Below, in pieces: positions 8,235 to 16,727 of a stretch of 45,919 bases of DNA; position 1 is the stretch's first letter, and the number at the start of each line of letters is the position of its first letter. Location of the stretch: the NCBI GenBank assembly GCA_910578035.1, contig CAJTOB010000018.1:1-45919 (forward strand), read 5' to 3'. Position numbers and translations under genes: made by a program. The notes under the pieces are model-generated. The model worked only from the letters and a program-made list of their open reading frames with translations, searched no databases and was not told the origin of the DNA. The stretch comes from an uncultured Muribaculaceae bacterium. GTDB taxonomy: Bacteria > Bacteroidota > Bacteroidia > Bacteroidales > Muribaculaceae.

Positions 8235-8882
8235 ATGCTAATTATAGGAATCGCCGGCGGAACCGGCTCGGGTAAAACCACCGTAGTAAACAAAATCATA
8301 GCGAGTCTTCCTCCGGGAGAGGTCGCCGTAATGCCTCAGGACTCATATTACAAGGACTCGAGCCACGTGCCGCCAGAAGAACGGTCGAAAATCAACTTCG
8401 ACGAGCCGGCGGCCATAGAATGGTCCCTTCTTGTAGACCACCTCAAGCTCCTGAAGGAAGGCAAATCTATTGAAATGCCGACATACTCCTACCTTACGTG
8501 CACCCGCCAGGAAGAGACCGTGACGGTGCGTCCGGCCGAAGTAGTGATTGTGGAGGGCATTCTTGTGCTGACAGACCCGGTGCTGCGCAGCATGCTCGAT
8601 GTGAAGGTGTTTGTAGATGCCGACGCCGACGACCGCCTTATCCGCGTCATCGCCCGCGACTGCATCGAGCGAGGCCGCACGCCGCAGATTGTGATAGACC
8701 GATATGCCGACGTCCTCAAGCCGATGCACTGCCAGTATATAGAGCCGTCAAAGCGCTATGCAGACCTTATAGTGCCGCAAGGGGGTAGCAACACGGTGGC
8801 TATCAACCTTCTCACAGACTATATCGAAAGCCGTCTGCGCCATGGCAACGGCCGAATGGAAGAATCTTGCACTGCCGGGTGA
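8235..8882 (+). CDS. udk: Uridine kinase
   Basis: A 215-residue cytosolic uridine/cytidine kinase of pyrimidine salvage (uridine + NTP to UMP). Walker A GGTGSGKT is at residues 8-15. The family segments PQDSYYKD, NFDEPAAIEW (nucleoside-binding region), MPTYSYLTCTR and VEGILVL follow. The length fits the family (about 210). The stop codon overlaps the lptB start by one base (TGATG), implying translational coupling with the LPS exporter ATPase. Confidence 0.95.
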   Translation: MLIIGIAGGTGSGKTTVVNKIIASLPPGEVAVMPQDSYYKDSSHVPPEERSKINFDEPAAIEWSLLVDHLKLLKEGKSIEMPTYSYLTCTRQEETVTVRPAEVVIVEGILVLTDPVLRSMLDVKVFVDADADDRLIRVIARDCIERGRTPQIVIDRYADVLKPMHCQYIEPSKRYADLIVPQGGSNTVAINLLTDYIESRLRHGNGRMEESCTAG

Positions 8883-9790
8883 TGGGGCTGATTTCTAAAT
8901 TCCGCAATAGCGAGCGCGAGACCTCGGAGGCACCCAACCCCTTCGAGTTGCCGATAAATGAGGCTGAGGTCCGTCAGGCAGAGGCTCTTCCGGAGTCTGA
9001 GGCCATGGCAGAAGCCGAGAAGGCCGCCGACGATATTGCCGGGGGCCGCATGGTGCTTCGCACCGATAACCTTGTGAAGAAATATGGCAAGCGGACGGTG
9101 GTCAACCATGTTTCGATAGATGTCACTCAGGGCGAAATCGTAGGTCTCCTGGGGCCGAACGGCGCCGGCAAGACCACGACTTTCTATATGACCGTGGGGC
9201 TGATTCAGCCCAATGAGGGCCAGATATTCCTGAACGATCTTAATATCACCGAATATCCAGTGTATAAGCGGGCTCAGAACGGCATCGGCTATCTTGCGCA
9301 GGAAGCGTCGGTATTCCGTAAACTCAGCGTGGAAGACAATATCCGCGCCGTGCTGCAGATGACTAAAATGAGCAAGGAGGAGCAGCGCGACAAGCTGGAG
9401 AGCCTTATTGCCGAGTTCCGTCTGCAGAAAGTGCGCAAAAACCTTGGCGACCAGCTTTCGGGCGGCGAACGCCGACGCACGGAAATCGCCCGTTGTCTTG
9501 CCATCAACCCGAGTTTTATCATGCTCGACGAGCCCTTCGCCGGCGTTGACCCCATTGCCGTAGAAGACATTCAGTCGATAGTATATAAGCTCAAAGACAA
9601 GAATATAGGCATTCTTATAACAGACCATAACGCGCAGGAAACACTTCGAATCACCGACCGGGCATATCTCCTTTTCGAAGGCAGGATTCTGTTTCAGGGA
9701 ACCTCGGAAGAGCTTGCCGAAAACCCCGTTGTGCGCGAAAAATATCTCGGACGCGAATTTGTTTTCTATCGCAAGCGCCTCGGCGAATAA
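8882..9790 (+). CDS. lptB: LPS export system ATPase LptB with N-terminal extension
   Basis: A 302-residue ABC ATPase. Walker A GPNGAGKT is at 91-98, the signature is LSGGERRR, Walker B is FIMLDEPFAG and the switch histidine is in ITDHN. The closeness to LptB is clear along the whole ATPase domain, including GIGYLAQEASVFRKLSV. LptB drives the LptFG transporter that moves lipopolysaccharide from the inner membrane to the periplasmic bridge. About 55 acidic, alanine/glutamate-rich residues precede the domain; E. coli LptB (241 residues) lacks them. ATG 8882 overlaps the udk stop; upstream GTG and TTG codons in frame are less attractive. The kdsB gene downstream and kdsA elsewhere serve the same lipopolysaccharide. 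Confidence 0.93.
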   Translation: MGLISKFRNSERETSEAPNPFELPINEAEVRQAEALPESEAMAEAEKAADDIAGGRMVLRTDNLVKKYGKRTVVNHVSIDVTQGEIVGLLGPNGAGKTTTFYMTVGLIQPNEGQIFLNDLNITEYPVYKRAQNGIGYLAQEASVFRKLSVEDNIRAVLQMTKMSKEEQRDKLESLIAEFRLQKVRKNLGDQLSGGERRRTEIARCLAINPSFIMLDEPFAGVDPIAVEDIQSIVYKLKDKNIGILITDHNAQETLRITDRAYLLFEGRILFQGTSEELAENPVVREKYLGREFVFYRKRLGE

Positions 9791-9795
9791 TAATT

Positions 9796-9905
9796 GTGAA
9801 TGATTAATTATGGATTATGAATTAATGGTTCATAATCCAACTATCCGGCTATTTTAATGTTCTGATTAGTAATAATTCTTCATTCATAATCCATAATTCA
9901 TAATT
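9796..9905. repeat. Nested inverted repeats between lptB and the ThiE-like gene
   Basis: A 17-base sequence at 9806-9822 is the exact reverse complement of 9882-9898. The core of its left arm (9811-9821) also pairs perfectly with 9829-9839, giving an 11-bp hairpin with a 7-base loop. The left arm can therefore pair with either of two partners. The element is AT-rich, fills nearly the whole 125-base gap and ends just before the next start codon. It could be a miniature intergenic repeat, or a hairpin affecting readthrough from lptB. There is no strong T-run, so a simple terminator is less likely. Confidence 0.7.
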
Positions 9906-9915
9906 TGAAGACAGT

Positions 9916-10488
9916 ATGTTGCAGGTTTTACTTGAAATAAACGACAGATATTCGCTTTCAGAAATGGCTCAGATGGCTATTGAGGCCGGCTGTGGCTGGA
10001 TTGTCATTGGCGAGGGTATTTCCGATGAAGAAAAACGCGAACACTATCCGGGCATCGTCGAGCTGTGTCGTGAAAGCGGCGTAATGCTCACCGTGACTGC
10101 CGATAAGGACGCCGCGAAAGAGTATGGACTTCACGGAGTGTTTTTGCCTTTGGGCTCAGCTTCTCCGCTGAAGGTGCGCGAGGAGCTCGGCGCAGAGGCT
10201 ATCATAGGAGCTGAAGCCGGGCAGGCAAGCGTTGTCCTTGAACTCGAACGGGCCGATATAGACTATGTGTCGGTCAAGCCCGATGAGAAAGCGGCTTCGA
10301 TTATAGCCGAAGTAAGAGGCGCTGGTTCGAATTTTCCGATTGTGGCATATGCCGCAAGTGCTTCTTTAGAAGAGGCTGCCCGGCTTAAAGCGATCGGATA
10401 CTCCGGTGTCTGCTGCGGAAAAGAACTGTTCGAGGCGTCCGACCCCATAGCCTGCATGACGCAGCTAAAGGAGTTCTTGATGAAATAG
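9916..10488 (+). CDS. Thiamine phosphate synthase-like (ThiE/TenI) TIM-barrel protein
   Basis: A 190-residue protein resembling the ThiE/TenI fold: LTVTADKDAAKEYGLHGVFLPLG corresponds to the ThiE strand with NDxxxLAxxxGADGVHLGQ, and AEAIIGAEAGQA to the phosphate-binding IIGVSxHT region. The ThiE catalytic segment GPxFxTxTK appears to be missing: the stretch around IDYVSVKPDEKAAS replaces it. It may be a divergent thiamine phosphate synthase, a TenI-like relative, or a non-catalytic homologue. Thiamine genes are absent nearby. It starts a plus-strand chain, with the flippase-like gene 4 bases later. Confidence 0.65.
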   Translation: MLQVLLEINDRYSLSEMAQMAIEAGCGWIVIGEGISDEEKREHYPGIVELCRESGVMLTVTADKDAAKEYGLHGVFLPLGSASPLKVREELGAEAIIGAEAGQASVVLELERADIDYVSVKPDEKAASIIAEVRGAGSNFPIVAYAASASLEEAARLKAIGYSGVCCGKELFEASDPIACMTQLKEFLMK

Positions 10489-10492
10489 CACA

Positions 10493-11539
10493 ATGTCCAG
10501 AGAGCTGTCGAAGACTTTGTGGAAAACAGCACTGCCGCTGCTGTTCGGAGTTGCAGTCGCCATATGGCTCATAAGGAAAGACATCGATATGGCTACGCTC
10601 AGGAGCATTCCCTGCGATAGCCATACCTTGTTGTATATCGGGCTTGCCCTTCTTGCTGTTTTCGGGCGTGATTTTGGCCTTGCGTGGCGCTTTCACACTA
10701 TCGCCGCCGGCGATTTGACGTGGAAACGAGCGTTTCGTACAGATATAATGTGCGCGTTCACTTCGGCTATCACGCCTTCGGTTGTCGGGGGCAGTGCGCT
10801 GGCTATATTTTATCTCAACCGCGAGGGCATAGGCATCGGACGCGCTACGGCGCTTACATTGACGACATTGTTTCTCGATGAGCTTTTCTTTGTGATTTTC
10901 TGCCCGATAATAGTGCTGCTGATTCCTCTTTCCGATCTTTTCAGCGCCGGAGGTTTCGAAAGCGAGAGTGTGAGCACTTTCCTTGGTGGTGTAGAGATAG
11001 TATTCTGGCTTGTATATGCCGGCATTGTTGTATGGACGGCGATATTGTATGTGGCAATTATTGCAAAGCCCGAGGCTACGAGCCGTGTGCTCCAGAGGAT
11101 ATCGCAGTGGCGCATTCTCCGCCGCTTTTCAGATAAAATCACAACATCGGCACGCAATATGGCCTCGACGTCGCAGTGGGTGAAAGGCCGGTCGGTGCGG
11201 TGGTGGCTTAATGTATTCGGTTCTACCGTGTTGTCGTGGTTCTCGCGCTATTTTGTGGTGTGTTTCCTCTTCATGGCCTTTGTTCCCTCAGCATCGCAGG
11301 CGCTTGTCTTTGCCCGCCAGTTTGTTGTCTGGGTGGTACTCATGGTCAGTCCGACACCGGGCGGAAGCGGTATCAGCGAATGGCTTTTCGCCACATATTA
11401 CGGCGACCTTATCGGAAATGCCGGAATGGCCGCCGTGCTGGCTCTTGTATGGAGACTGCTCTGTTATTATATCTATCTTATAGCCGGATGTTCTCTTTTG
11501 CCTGGATATTTCGGCGAGAATAAAAACACTAATTCATGA
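10493..11539 (+). CDS. Flippase-like / lysylphosphatidylglycerol synthase transmembrane-region family protein (UPF0104)
   Basis: A 348-residue inner-membrane protein with about eight hydrophobic segments, including LLYIGLALLAVFGRD at the N-terminus. The family motif SPTPGGSGISE is near residue 290 and FTSAITPSVVGG is near residue 90. This is the YbhN/AglD-like membrane domain seen in MprF without the synthase domain. Members are proposed to handle lipids or lipid-linked sugars, but the activity here is unknown. ATG 10493 is 4 bases after the preceding stop, and the end overlaps the nfeD start by 4 bases, so it is part of the operon. Confidence 0.8.
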   Translation: MSRELSKTLWKTALPLLFGVAVAIWLIRKDIDMATLRSIPCDSHTLLYIGLALLAVFGRDFGLAWRFHTIAAGDLTWKRAFRTDIMCAFTSAITPSVVGGSALAIFYLNREGIGIGRATALTLTTLFLDELFFVIFCPIIVLLIPLSDLFSAGGFESESVSTFLGGVEIVFWLVYAGIVVWTAILYVAIIAKPEATSRVLQRISQWRILRRFSDKITTSARNMASTSQWVKGRSVRWWLNVFGSTVLSWFSRYFVVCFLFMAFVPSASQALVFARQFVVWVVLMVSPTPGGSGISEWLFATYYGDLIGNAGMAAVLALVWRLLCYYIYLIAGCSLLPGYFGENKNTNS

Positions 11540-12870
11540 CTTCTCTTCTTCGATTCATCGCAGTTGTATCGCTTGTCCTTGCGGCGGCAATCAACAGCAC
11601 GGCATCTGTTTTCGTCATTCCTGTCGAGACCGAGATTGACCTCAGCGCATTTCATCATTTCAAGAAGGCTCTCGGAGAGGCTCACGAGAATGACAGCCGA
11701 TTGATTATAGTCAAATTAAACACTTTTGGCGGAGCGCTCGACGCCGCCGACTCAATCCGGACGGCTATAATGCGAGAGCCGCTTCCGACCGTAGCATTTG
11801 TAGACGTTAACGCCGCTTCGGCCGGCGCTCTCATTGCTCTGGCCTGCGACAGTGTCTATATGGCGCCCGGGTCGAGCATGGGGTCTGCAACGGTAGTAAA
11901 CGGAGCCGGCGAGCCAATGCCCGAGAAGTATCAGTCGTATATGAGCACAATGATGCGCGCTACAGCCGAGCATCATGGCAAAGTGCTTGAGAACGATACG
12001 CTTGTGTGGCGCCGCAATCCCGAAATAGCCGCTTCGATGGTTAATCCTGAGATTTCGGTTTCGCTTACATCAGAGCAGGCTGTCGCATGCGGCTATGCCG
12101 ATGGTGTGGCTGCCGGAATACCTGATATACTGAAGTCTCTTGATATGGCAGATGCCGGTGTGCAGTACTATAAAAGTACGCTTGGCGATGATATCCTTGG
12201 CTTTCTGTCGAATGCGGCTGTCCGAGCAGTGCTTATAATGCTTATTCTCGGAGGCATCTATATGGAAATGCATACCCCAGGACTCGGATTTGCGGCAGCG
12301 GTGTCTGTAGTGGCCGCGATATTGTATTTTTTGCCTATGCTCATATCGGGCGGTATGCCAGGCTGGGCGCTTCTGGCCTTCATTGCCGGTGTGATTCTTA
12401 TTGTCCTTGAAATATTTGTGATTCCAGGCTTCGGCGTGTGCGGCATATCTGGCATCATAGCCATTCTGGCTTCCATAATAGGGGCGATGGTAAACAGCGA
12501 TTCTGTCACCGGCGTTGATTTTGGCGCTGTCAGAAATGCTTTGATTATAGTTGGCGTAGGCTCCGCCATGGCTTTGGCGTCGATACTGTTTCTGACCTCT
12601 AAATATGGCCCGAAGTTTGTGCGCAAGCATTCCGAACTGATGACTGAACTGAAGAATTCCGACGGATTTGTCGGAGTCGATATGGGGCCGGCAAAATATA
12701 TCGGCCAAATTGCCACTACTGTCACAGAAATGCGTCCGGCAGGTAAAATCGAGGTCGGCTCGCATGTGTTCGATGCTGTGTCGACAGGGGCATTTATCCT
12801 CGCCCACAGGCGTGTGAAGATAAAGAAATATGAGAATGCTCAACTCTATGTAGAAGAAAATGAAGAATAA
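11536..12870 (+). CDS. NfeD-family membrane serine protease (long form)
   Basis: A 444-residue long-form NfeD protein. A signal peptide (1-23) is followed by a ClpP/SppA-like protease domain with the nucleophile serine S95 in AASAGALIA, and probable general-base lysine K131 in MPEKY. Several membrane helices then span about residues 225-340, and a C-terminal OB-fold NfeD domain spans about 380-440. In archaeal PH1510 a Ser-Lys dyad cleaves stomatin; the bacterial protein is thought to act with stomatin/SPFH proteins in membrane quality control. No stomatin gene is next to it here. It overlaps the flippase-like gene by 4 bases and kdsB by 11 bases. Confidence 0.88.
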   Translation: MTSLLRFIAVVSLVLAAAINSTASVFVIPVETEIDLSAFHHFKKALGEAHENDSRLIIVKLNTFGGALDAADSIRTAIMREPLPTVAFVDVNAASAGALIALACDSVYMAPGSSMGSATVVNGAGEPMPEKYQSYMSTMMRATAEHHGKVLENDTLVWRRNPEIAASMVNPEISVSLTSEQAVACGYADGVAAGIPDILKSLDMADAGVQYYKSTLGDDILGFLSNAAVRAVLIMLILGGIYMEMHTPGLGFAAAVSVVAAILYFLPMLISGGMPGWALLAFIAGVILIVLEIFVIPGFGVCGISGIIAILASIIGAMVNSDSVTGVDFGAVRNALIIVGVGSAMALASILFLTSKYGPKFVRKHSELMTELKNSDGFVGVDMGPAKYIGQIATTVTEMRPAGKIEVGSHVFDAVSTGAFILAHRRVKIKKYENAQLYVEENEE

Positions 12871-13621
12871 TCCTACTTTTATAGCAATAATACCAGCCCG
12901 ATACGCTTCAACGCGATTCCCGGGTAAACCGCTCGCTGAAATCGGCGGTGTCACCATGATAGAACGTGTGTACAGGCGCGCCGAGCAGTGTTTCAAGGAG
13001 ATTGCTGTCGCTACAGACGATGCGAGAATCGCCTCTGCCGTTGAGGCTTTTGGCGGCCGTGCCGTGATGACCTCCGACACACATCGAAGCGGAACAGATC
13101 GCTGCCGTGAGGCATACGAAAAGCTTGGCTCGTCTGCCGACGTCGTTGTCAATATCCAGGGCGATGAACCTTTCATAGCGCTTTCCCAGCTTGAGGCTCT
13201 GAAGGCATGCTTTGCAGACGATAATGTCGGCATTGCTTCTCTTGCGCGCCCGTTCGACATCGCGCGTGGCTTTGAGGCTCTTGCTAATCCTAATACGCCT
13301 AAGGTTGTGATGAGCAATGATATGTATGCCATGTATTTTTCTCGTTCTGTCATTCCTTTTGTGCGTGGTTGCGAAGAGTCGCAATGGCCTGGTAAAGCGC
13401 CATATTATACACATGTGGGTCTCTATGGCTATCGGGCCGATGTGCTTAAAGAACTTGGCGCTTTGTCTCAGAGCAGTCTTGAAATAGCTGAGTCGCTCGA
13501 ACAGTTGCGTTGGCTCCAAAACGGATACAAGATTAAAATGGCTCTCACAGACGAGCCTACCATCGGTATCGACACACCGGCAGATCTTGAGGCTGCAGAA
13601 AAATACCTGGCCGCGTTATGA
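12860..13621 (+). CDS. kdsB: 3-deoxy-manno-octulosonate cytidylyltransferase
   Basis: A 253-residue CMP-Kdo synthetase that activates Kdo with CTP for addition to lipid A. Motifs in order: IIPARYASTRFPGKPL (nucleotide-binding loop), VATDD, TSDTHRSGTDR, VNIQGDEPFI and SRSVIPF, then YTHVGLYGYR. The length is typical. It overlaps nfeD by 11 bases and the M16-like gene by 4 (ATGA), so translation is probably coupled. Its pathway partner kdsA is on the other strand 19 kb away. Confidence 0.97.
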   Translation: MKNNPTFIAIIPARYASTRFPGKPLAEIGGVTMIERVYRRAEQCFKEIAVATDDARIASAVEAFGGRAVMTSDTHRSGTDRCREAYEKLGSSADVVVNIQGDEPFIALSQLEALKACFADDNVGIASLARPFDIARGFEALANPNTPKVVMSNDMYAMYFSRSVIPFVRGCEESQWPGKAPYYTHVGLYGYRADVLKELGALSQSSLEIAESLEQLRWLQNGYKIKMALTDEPTIGIDTPADLEAAEKYLAAL

Positions 13622-14901
13622 ATCGTAGTATCGCACCCGAAGTAAAGCCATTCGGACATCTTGTAGTGCCTGCTGAAAATGTGGAAATTCTTGCGAATGG
13701 CATCAGCCTGCATACTGTAGCCGGGGGAGACCAGCCGGTGAGCCGTCTTAGCATAGCTTTTACAGGCGGAGCCGCCGAACTGGGCTCTGAGACGATGTCG
13801 AGTCTTCTGATGTCGCAGTTTTCAGAGGGTACATCGGCTCGCAATGCCACTCAGATAGCCGACATTCTGGATTATAACGGTGCAAGAATAAGTGTGCGTC
13901 CGCAGGCACATCATAGTGTCACTGATATTTGGTATCTCAACGACCGTGCGGGAGCATTGCTCCCCGTCTGGGCCGACTGCATTGCAAATGCTTCGTACCC
14001 TGAGGGTCCGCTTGAGACGGCGAAGTTGCGCGCGTTGTCTTCTTATATGTCATCAAGACAGGATGTGGCGGCTCTCGCAGAAGAAGCCTTTACAGATATG
14101 ATGTATGGCGAGGGCCACGTCCTCGGCAAGCCTGTTACGGAAGAGAGTATCACATCAATAACTTCCGATAGCTTGAGAAAGATACACGGGCGAATTTTTA
14201 ATCCGGCAGGTATACATGCGTTCCTTTCAGGGAAAGAAGACGATGCCGTAAGGCGCAGAGTAATAGAATTGCTTGAATCCTTGCCTGTGTCCGGGTCCGG
14301 TTTTACACCGCAAATATTGCCCATGGAAAGTCCGTCGGTACCTGCTGCTCGGTTTGTTGAGAAGGAGAATGCTTTTCAGGATGCCATAATGGCCGGTATT
14401 GCCGCGCCCGGACGCGATCATGCCGACTACATTCCTCTTCGATTGGCAGTGATGGCTCTTGGAGGATACTTCGGGAGTCGTCTGATGATGAATGTCCGCG
14501 AGGAAAAAGGCCTTACATATGGGATTTCAGCATATCTGCTGGGGTGCCGGGAAGGATCTTATGTTACAATTGCGGCGCAATGCGACTGCGACAATACAGC
14601 TCTGGTAATCGATGAAATCAAGGCCGAAATGCGACGTCTCGCCGACAATCCGCCTCAGGGCGAGGAATTGAGCAGGCTCAAGCTTCATGCGGCAACAAGT
14701 CTCGCTGAAATTCTCGACACGCCTGCTTCAATAATGGGTTATTATGCCAATCGTCTGTACGTGGGTACCCCCGATGATTATTTTGAAAGTCAGCAGGCTG
14801 CCATAAATGCTCTTAGCGGAGAAATCATTGCCGAAATGGCCTCAAGATATCTTCAGCCCGACATGCTTTCTGTGGTTGTAGCCGGGCGAAAAAAGAAATA
14901 G
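13618..14901 (+). CDS. M16 (insulinase)-family protein lacking zinc ligands
   Basis: A 427-residue protein with the two-lobe M16 fold. The C-terminal lobe has LGGYFGSRLMMNVREEKGLTYGISAYL, the segment carrying the arginine and tyrosine that assist substrate binding in the family. The N-terminal zinc motif HxxEH is gone: the aligned block before FSEGT reads SLLMS. No signal peptide is visible. M16B proteases of this type usually work as heterodimers, one subunit with HxxEH and one with the R/Y pair; this looks like the R/Y subunit, but no active partner is in the window. It could also be a non-proteolytic scaffold. Last gene of the kdsB chain. Confidence 0.82.
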   Translation: MNRSIAPEVKPFGHLVVPAENVEILANGISLHTVAGGDQPVSRLSIAFTGGAAELGSETMSSLLMSQFSEGTSARNATQIADILDYNGARISVRPQAHHSVTDIWYLNDRAGALLPVWADCIANASYPEGPLETAKLRALSSYMSSRQDVAALAEEAFTDMMYGEGHVLGKPVTEESITSITSDSLRKIHGRIFNPAGIHAFLSGKEDDAVRRRVIELLESLPVSGSGFTPQILPMESPSVPAARFVEKENAFQDAIMAGIAAPGRDHADYIPLRLAVMALGGYFGSRLMMNVREEKGLTYGISAYLLGCREGSYVTIAAQCDCDNTALVIDEIKAEMRRLADNPPQGEELSRLKLHAATSLAEILDTPASIMGYYANRLYVGTPDDYFESQQAAINALSGEIIAEMASRYLQPDMLSVVVAGRKKK

Positions 14902-14955
14902 TGTAATTAAACACTTATTCACACTTTTAAGGCTATCGGCCCGAAAAATTTTTGT

Positions 14956-14963
14956 TAATTTTG
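14956..14963 (+). promoter_or_regulatory. -7 promoter box for pfp
   Basis: TAATTTTG, a full TAnnTTTG match, 36 bases before the pfp ATG in a 98-base AT-rich gap. No matching -33 TTTG at 19-21 bases. Confidence 0.6.
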
Positions 14964-14999
14964 CAGTCAGAACAAATTCAAAAACAATAGTTACTCAAG

Positions 15000-16649
15000 A
15001 TGAAAAAGAGCGCCTTGCAAAAAGCTCGTGCAGCCTATAAGCCCAAATTGCCTGTAGTGCTCACCAGCGCGGTCAAAGTTGTAGAAGGTCGTCCTACTGA
15101 ATCAGTAGCCGACCAGGAAGCAATCCGTAACCTCTTCCCCAACACATATGGCCTACCCGAAATTCGCTTTGAAAAGAATCCTAACCCCGGTCCGGGCAAG
15201 CCTGTGAACGTAGGTGTGATTCTGTCGGGCGGTCAGGCTCCCGGTGGACACAATGTGATTAGCGGCCTTTTCGACGGTATCAAGAAGATACATCGCGACA
15301 GCCGCCTGTTCGGCTTCCTCATGGGCCCCGGCGGTCTCGTTGACCACAAATATATTGAACTTACTGCTCCTATCATCGATGAATACCGCAATACCGGCGG
15401 TTTCGACATCATCGGATCGGGTCGTACAAAGCTCGAGCATAAAGATCAGTTCGACAAAGGTCTTGAAATTCTCAAAGAGCTCGGTATCTCCGCCGTAGTA
15501 ATCATCGGTGGCGATGACTCCAATACAAACGCAGCCGTTCTGGCTGAATACTACAAGTCTATCGATGCAGGCGTACAGGTAATCGGTTGCCCCAAGACAA
15601 TCGACGGTGACCTCAAGAACGATGTAATCGAGACTTCGTTCGGCTTCGACACTGCCACCAAGGTTTATTCCGAAGTAATCGGCAATATCCAGCGCGACTG
15701 CAACTCTGCCAAGAAATACTGGCACTTCATCAAGCTGATGGGCCGTTCTGCAAGCCACATCGCACTCGAGTGCGCTCTTCAAACTCAGCCTAACGTCTGC
15801 CTCATTTCCGAGGAAATAGAGCAGCGTGGCATGAATCTCGAAGAAATTGTAAGCTATATCGGCGACATCGTAATCGCACGCGCTGCCGACGGCAACAACT
15901 TCGGTACAGTTCTCGTTCCCGAAGGCCTCATCGAATTTATTCCCGAATATAAGCGTCTTATCAGCGAGCTCAACGAGCTTCTCGGCGCTAACAAGGACAC
16001 CGTCAAGGGCATGAACGAGGAAGAACTTACTGCCTTTATCCTCGGCAATCTCGCTGCTGAAAATGTTGCGGCTCTCAAGAAACTTCCTGAAGAAGTATCG
16101 CGTCAGCTTATGCTCGACCGCGACCCCCACGGCAATGTGCAGGTTTCTCTCATCGAAACAGAAAAACTGCTTAGCGGTCTTGTTGCTGAATATGTAGCCA
16201 AATCGGAAGCTTTCAAGGCTGCCAAGGGTAAATTCTCTTCGCTTCACCACTTCTTTGGCTATGAAGGCCGTTGCGCCGACCCCTCGAACTTCGACGCAGA
16301 CTACTGCTACTCGCTCGGCTACAATGCATCGGCTCTCATCAATGCCGGTGTGACAGGCTACATGTCGTCGGTTCGCAACCTTGTGAAGCCTGCTGTGCAA
16401 TGGATTGCCGGCGGTATACCTATCACAATGATGATGAACGTAGAACGTCGTAACGCAGAAGACAAGCCCGTCATCCAGAAGGCTCTCGTTCGCCTCGACG
16501 GCAAACCCTTCCAGAAATTCGCCGCACAGCGCGACGATTGGGCTCACAATACCTGCTACATCTATCCGGGCCCCATTCAGTACTTCGGCCCGACAGAAGT
16601 ATGCGACCAGCCTTCGATGACTCTCAAATACGAGCACGAAAACAAATAA
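15000..16649 (+). CDS. pfp: Diphosphate-fructose-6-phosphate 1-phosphotransferase
   Basis: A 549-residue PPi-dependent phosphofructokinase of the long type. It interconverts fructose 6-phosphate and fructose 1,6-bisphosphate using pyrophosphate in glycolysis or gluconeogenesis. Motifs: ILSGGQAPGGHN (phosphate loop), GGDDSNTNA (aspartate in place of the ATP-type glycine), PKTIDGDLKN (lysine typical of PPi enzymes; aspartate base) and MGRSASHIALE. Monocistronic, with its own promoter and a strong terminator. Codons are strongly biased, as in highly expressed genes, and this leaves a long open frame on the opposite strand. Confidence 0.96.
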   Translation: MKKSALQKARAAYKPKLPVVLTSAVKVVEGRPTESVADQEAIRNLFPNTYGLPEIRFEKNPNPGPGKPVNVGVILSGGQAPGGHNVISGLFDGIKKIHRDSRLFGFLMGPGGLVDHKYIELTAPIIDEYRNTGGFDIIGSGRTKLEHKDQFDKGLEILKELGISAVVIIGGDDSNTNAAVLAEYYKSIDAGVQVIGCPKTIDGDLKNDVIETSFGFDTATKVYSEVIGNIQRDCNSAKKYWHFIKLMGRSASHIALECALQTQPNVCLISEEIEQRGMNLEEIVSYIGDIVIARAADGNNFGTVLVPEGLIEFIPEYKRLISELNELLGANKDTVKGMNEEELTAFILGNLAAENVAALKKLPEEVSRQLMLDRDPHGNVQVSLIETEKLLSGLVAEYVAKSEAFKAAKGKFSSLHHFFGYEGRCADPSNFDADYCYSLGYNASALINAGVTGYMSSVRNLVKPAVQWIAGGIPITMMMNVERRNAEDKPVIQKALVRLDGKPFQKFAAQRDDWAHNTCYIYPGPIQYFGPTEVCDQPSMTLKYEHENK

Positions 16650-16670
16650 GCATATAGCTTGAAATTAATA

Positions 16671-16707
16671 AAAGCGGCATGCGCAGATTTGATGTGCATG
16701 CCGCTTT
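16671..16707. terminator. Bidirectional terminator between pfp and hemW
   Basis: A perfect 12-bp stem (16671-16682 with 16696-16707, core AAAGCGGCATGC) with a 13-base loop. It is flanked by T-rich sequence on the plus side and A-rich sequence on the other, in the gap between convergent pfp and hemW. It probably serves both. Confidence 0.88.
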
Positions 16708-16727
16708 CATTGTTTCTTACGAAAAAA

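Noticed and set aside
12070..13353. A 427-codon open frame opposite nfeD and kdsB
   Set aside because: Both plus-strand genes are well supported; the antisense product is compositionally odd (H, Y, R-rich) and shows no motif.
15153..16637. A 494-codon open frame opposite pfp
   Set aside because: pfp is certain from its motifs; the antisense frame stays open because of the biased codons of a highly expressed gene. Its translation shows no recognisable domain.
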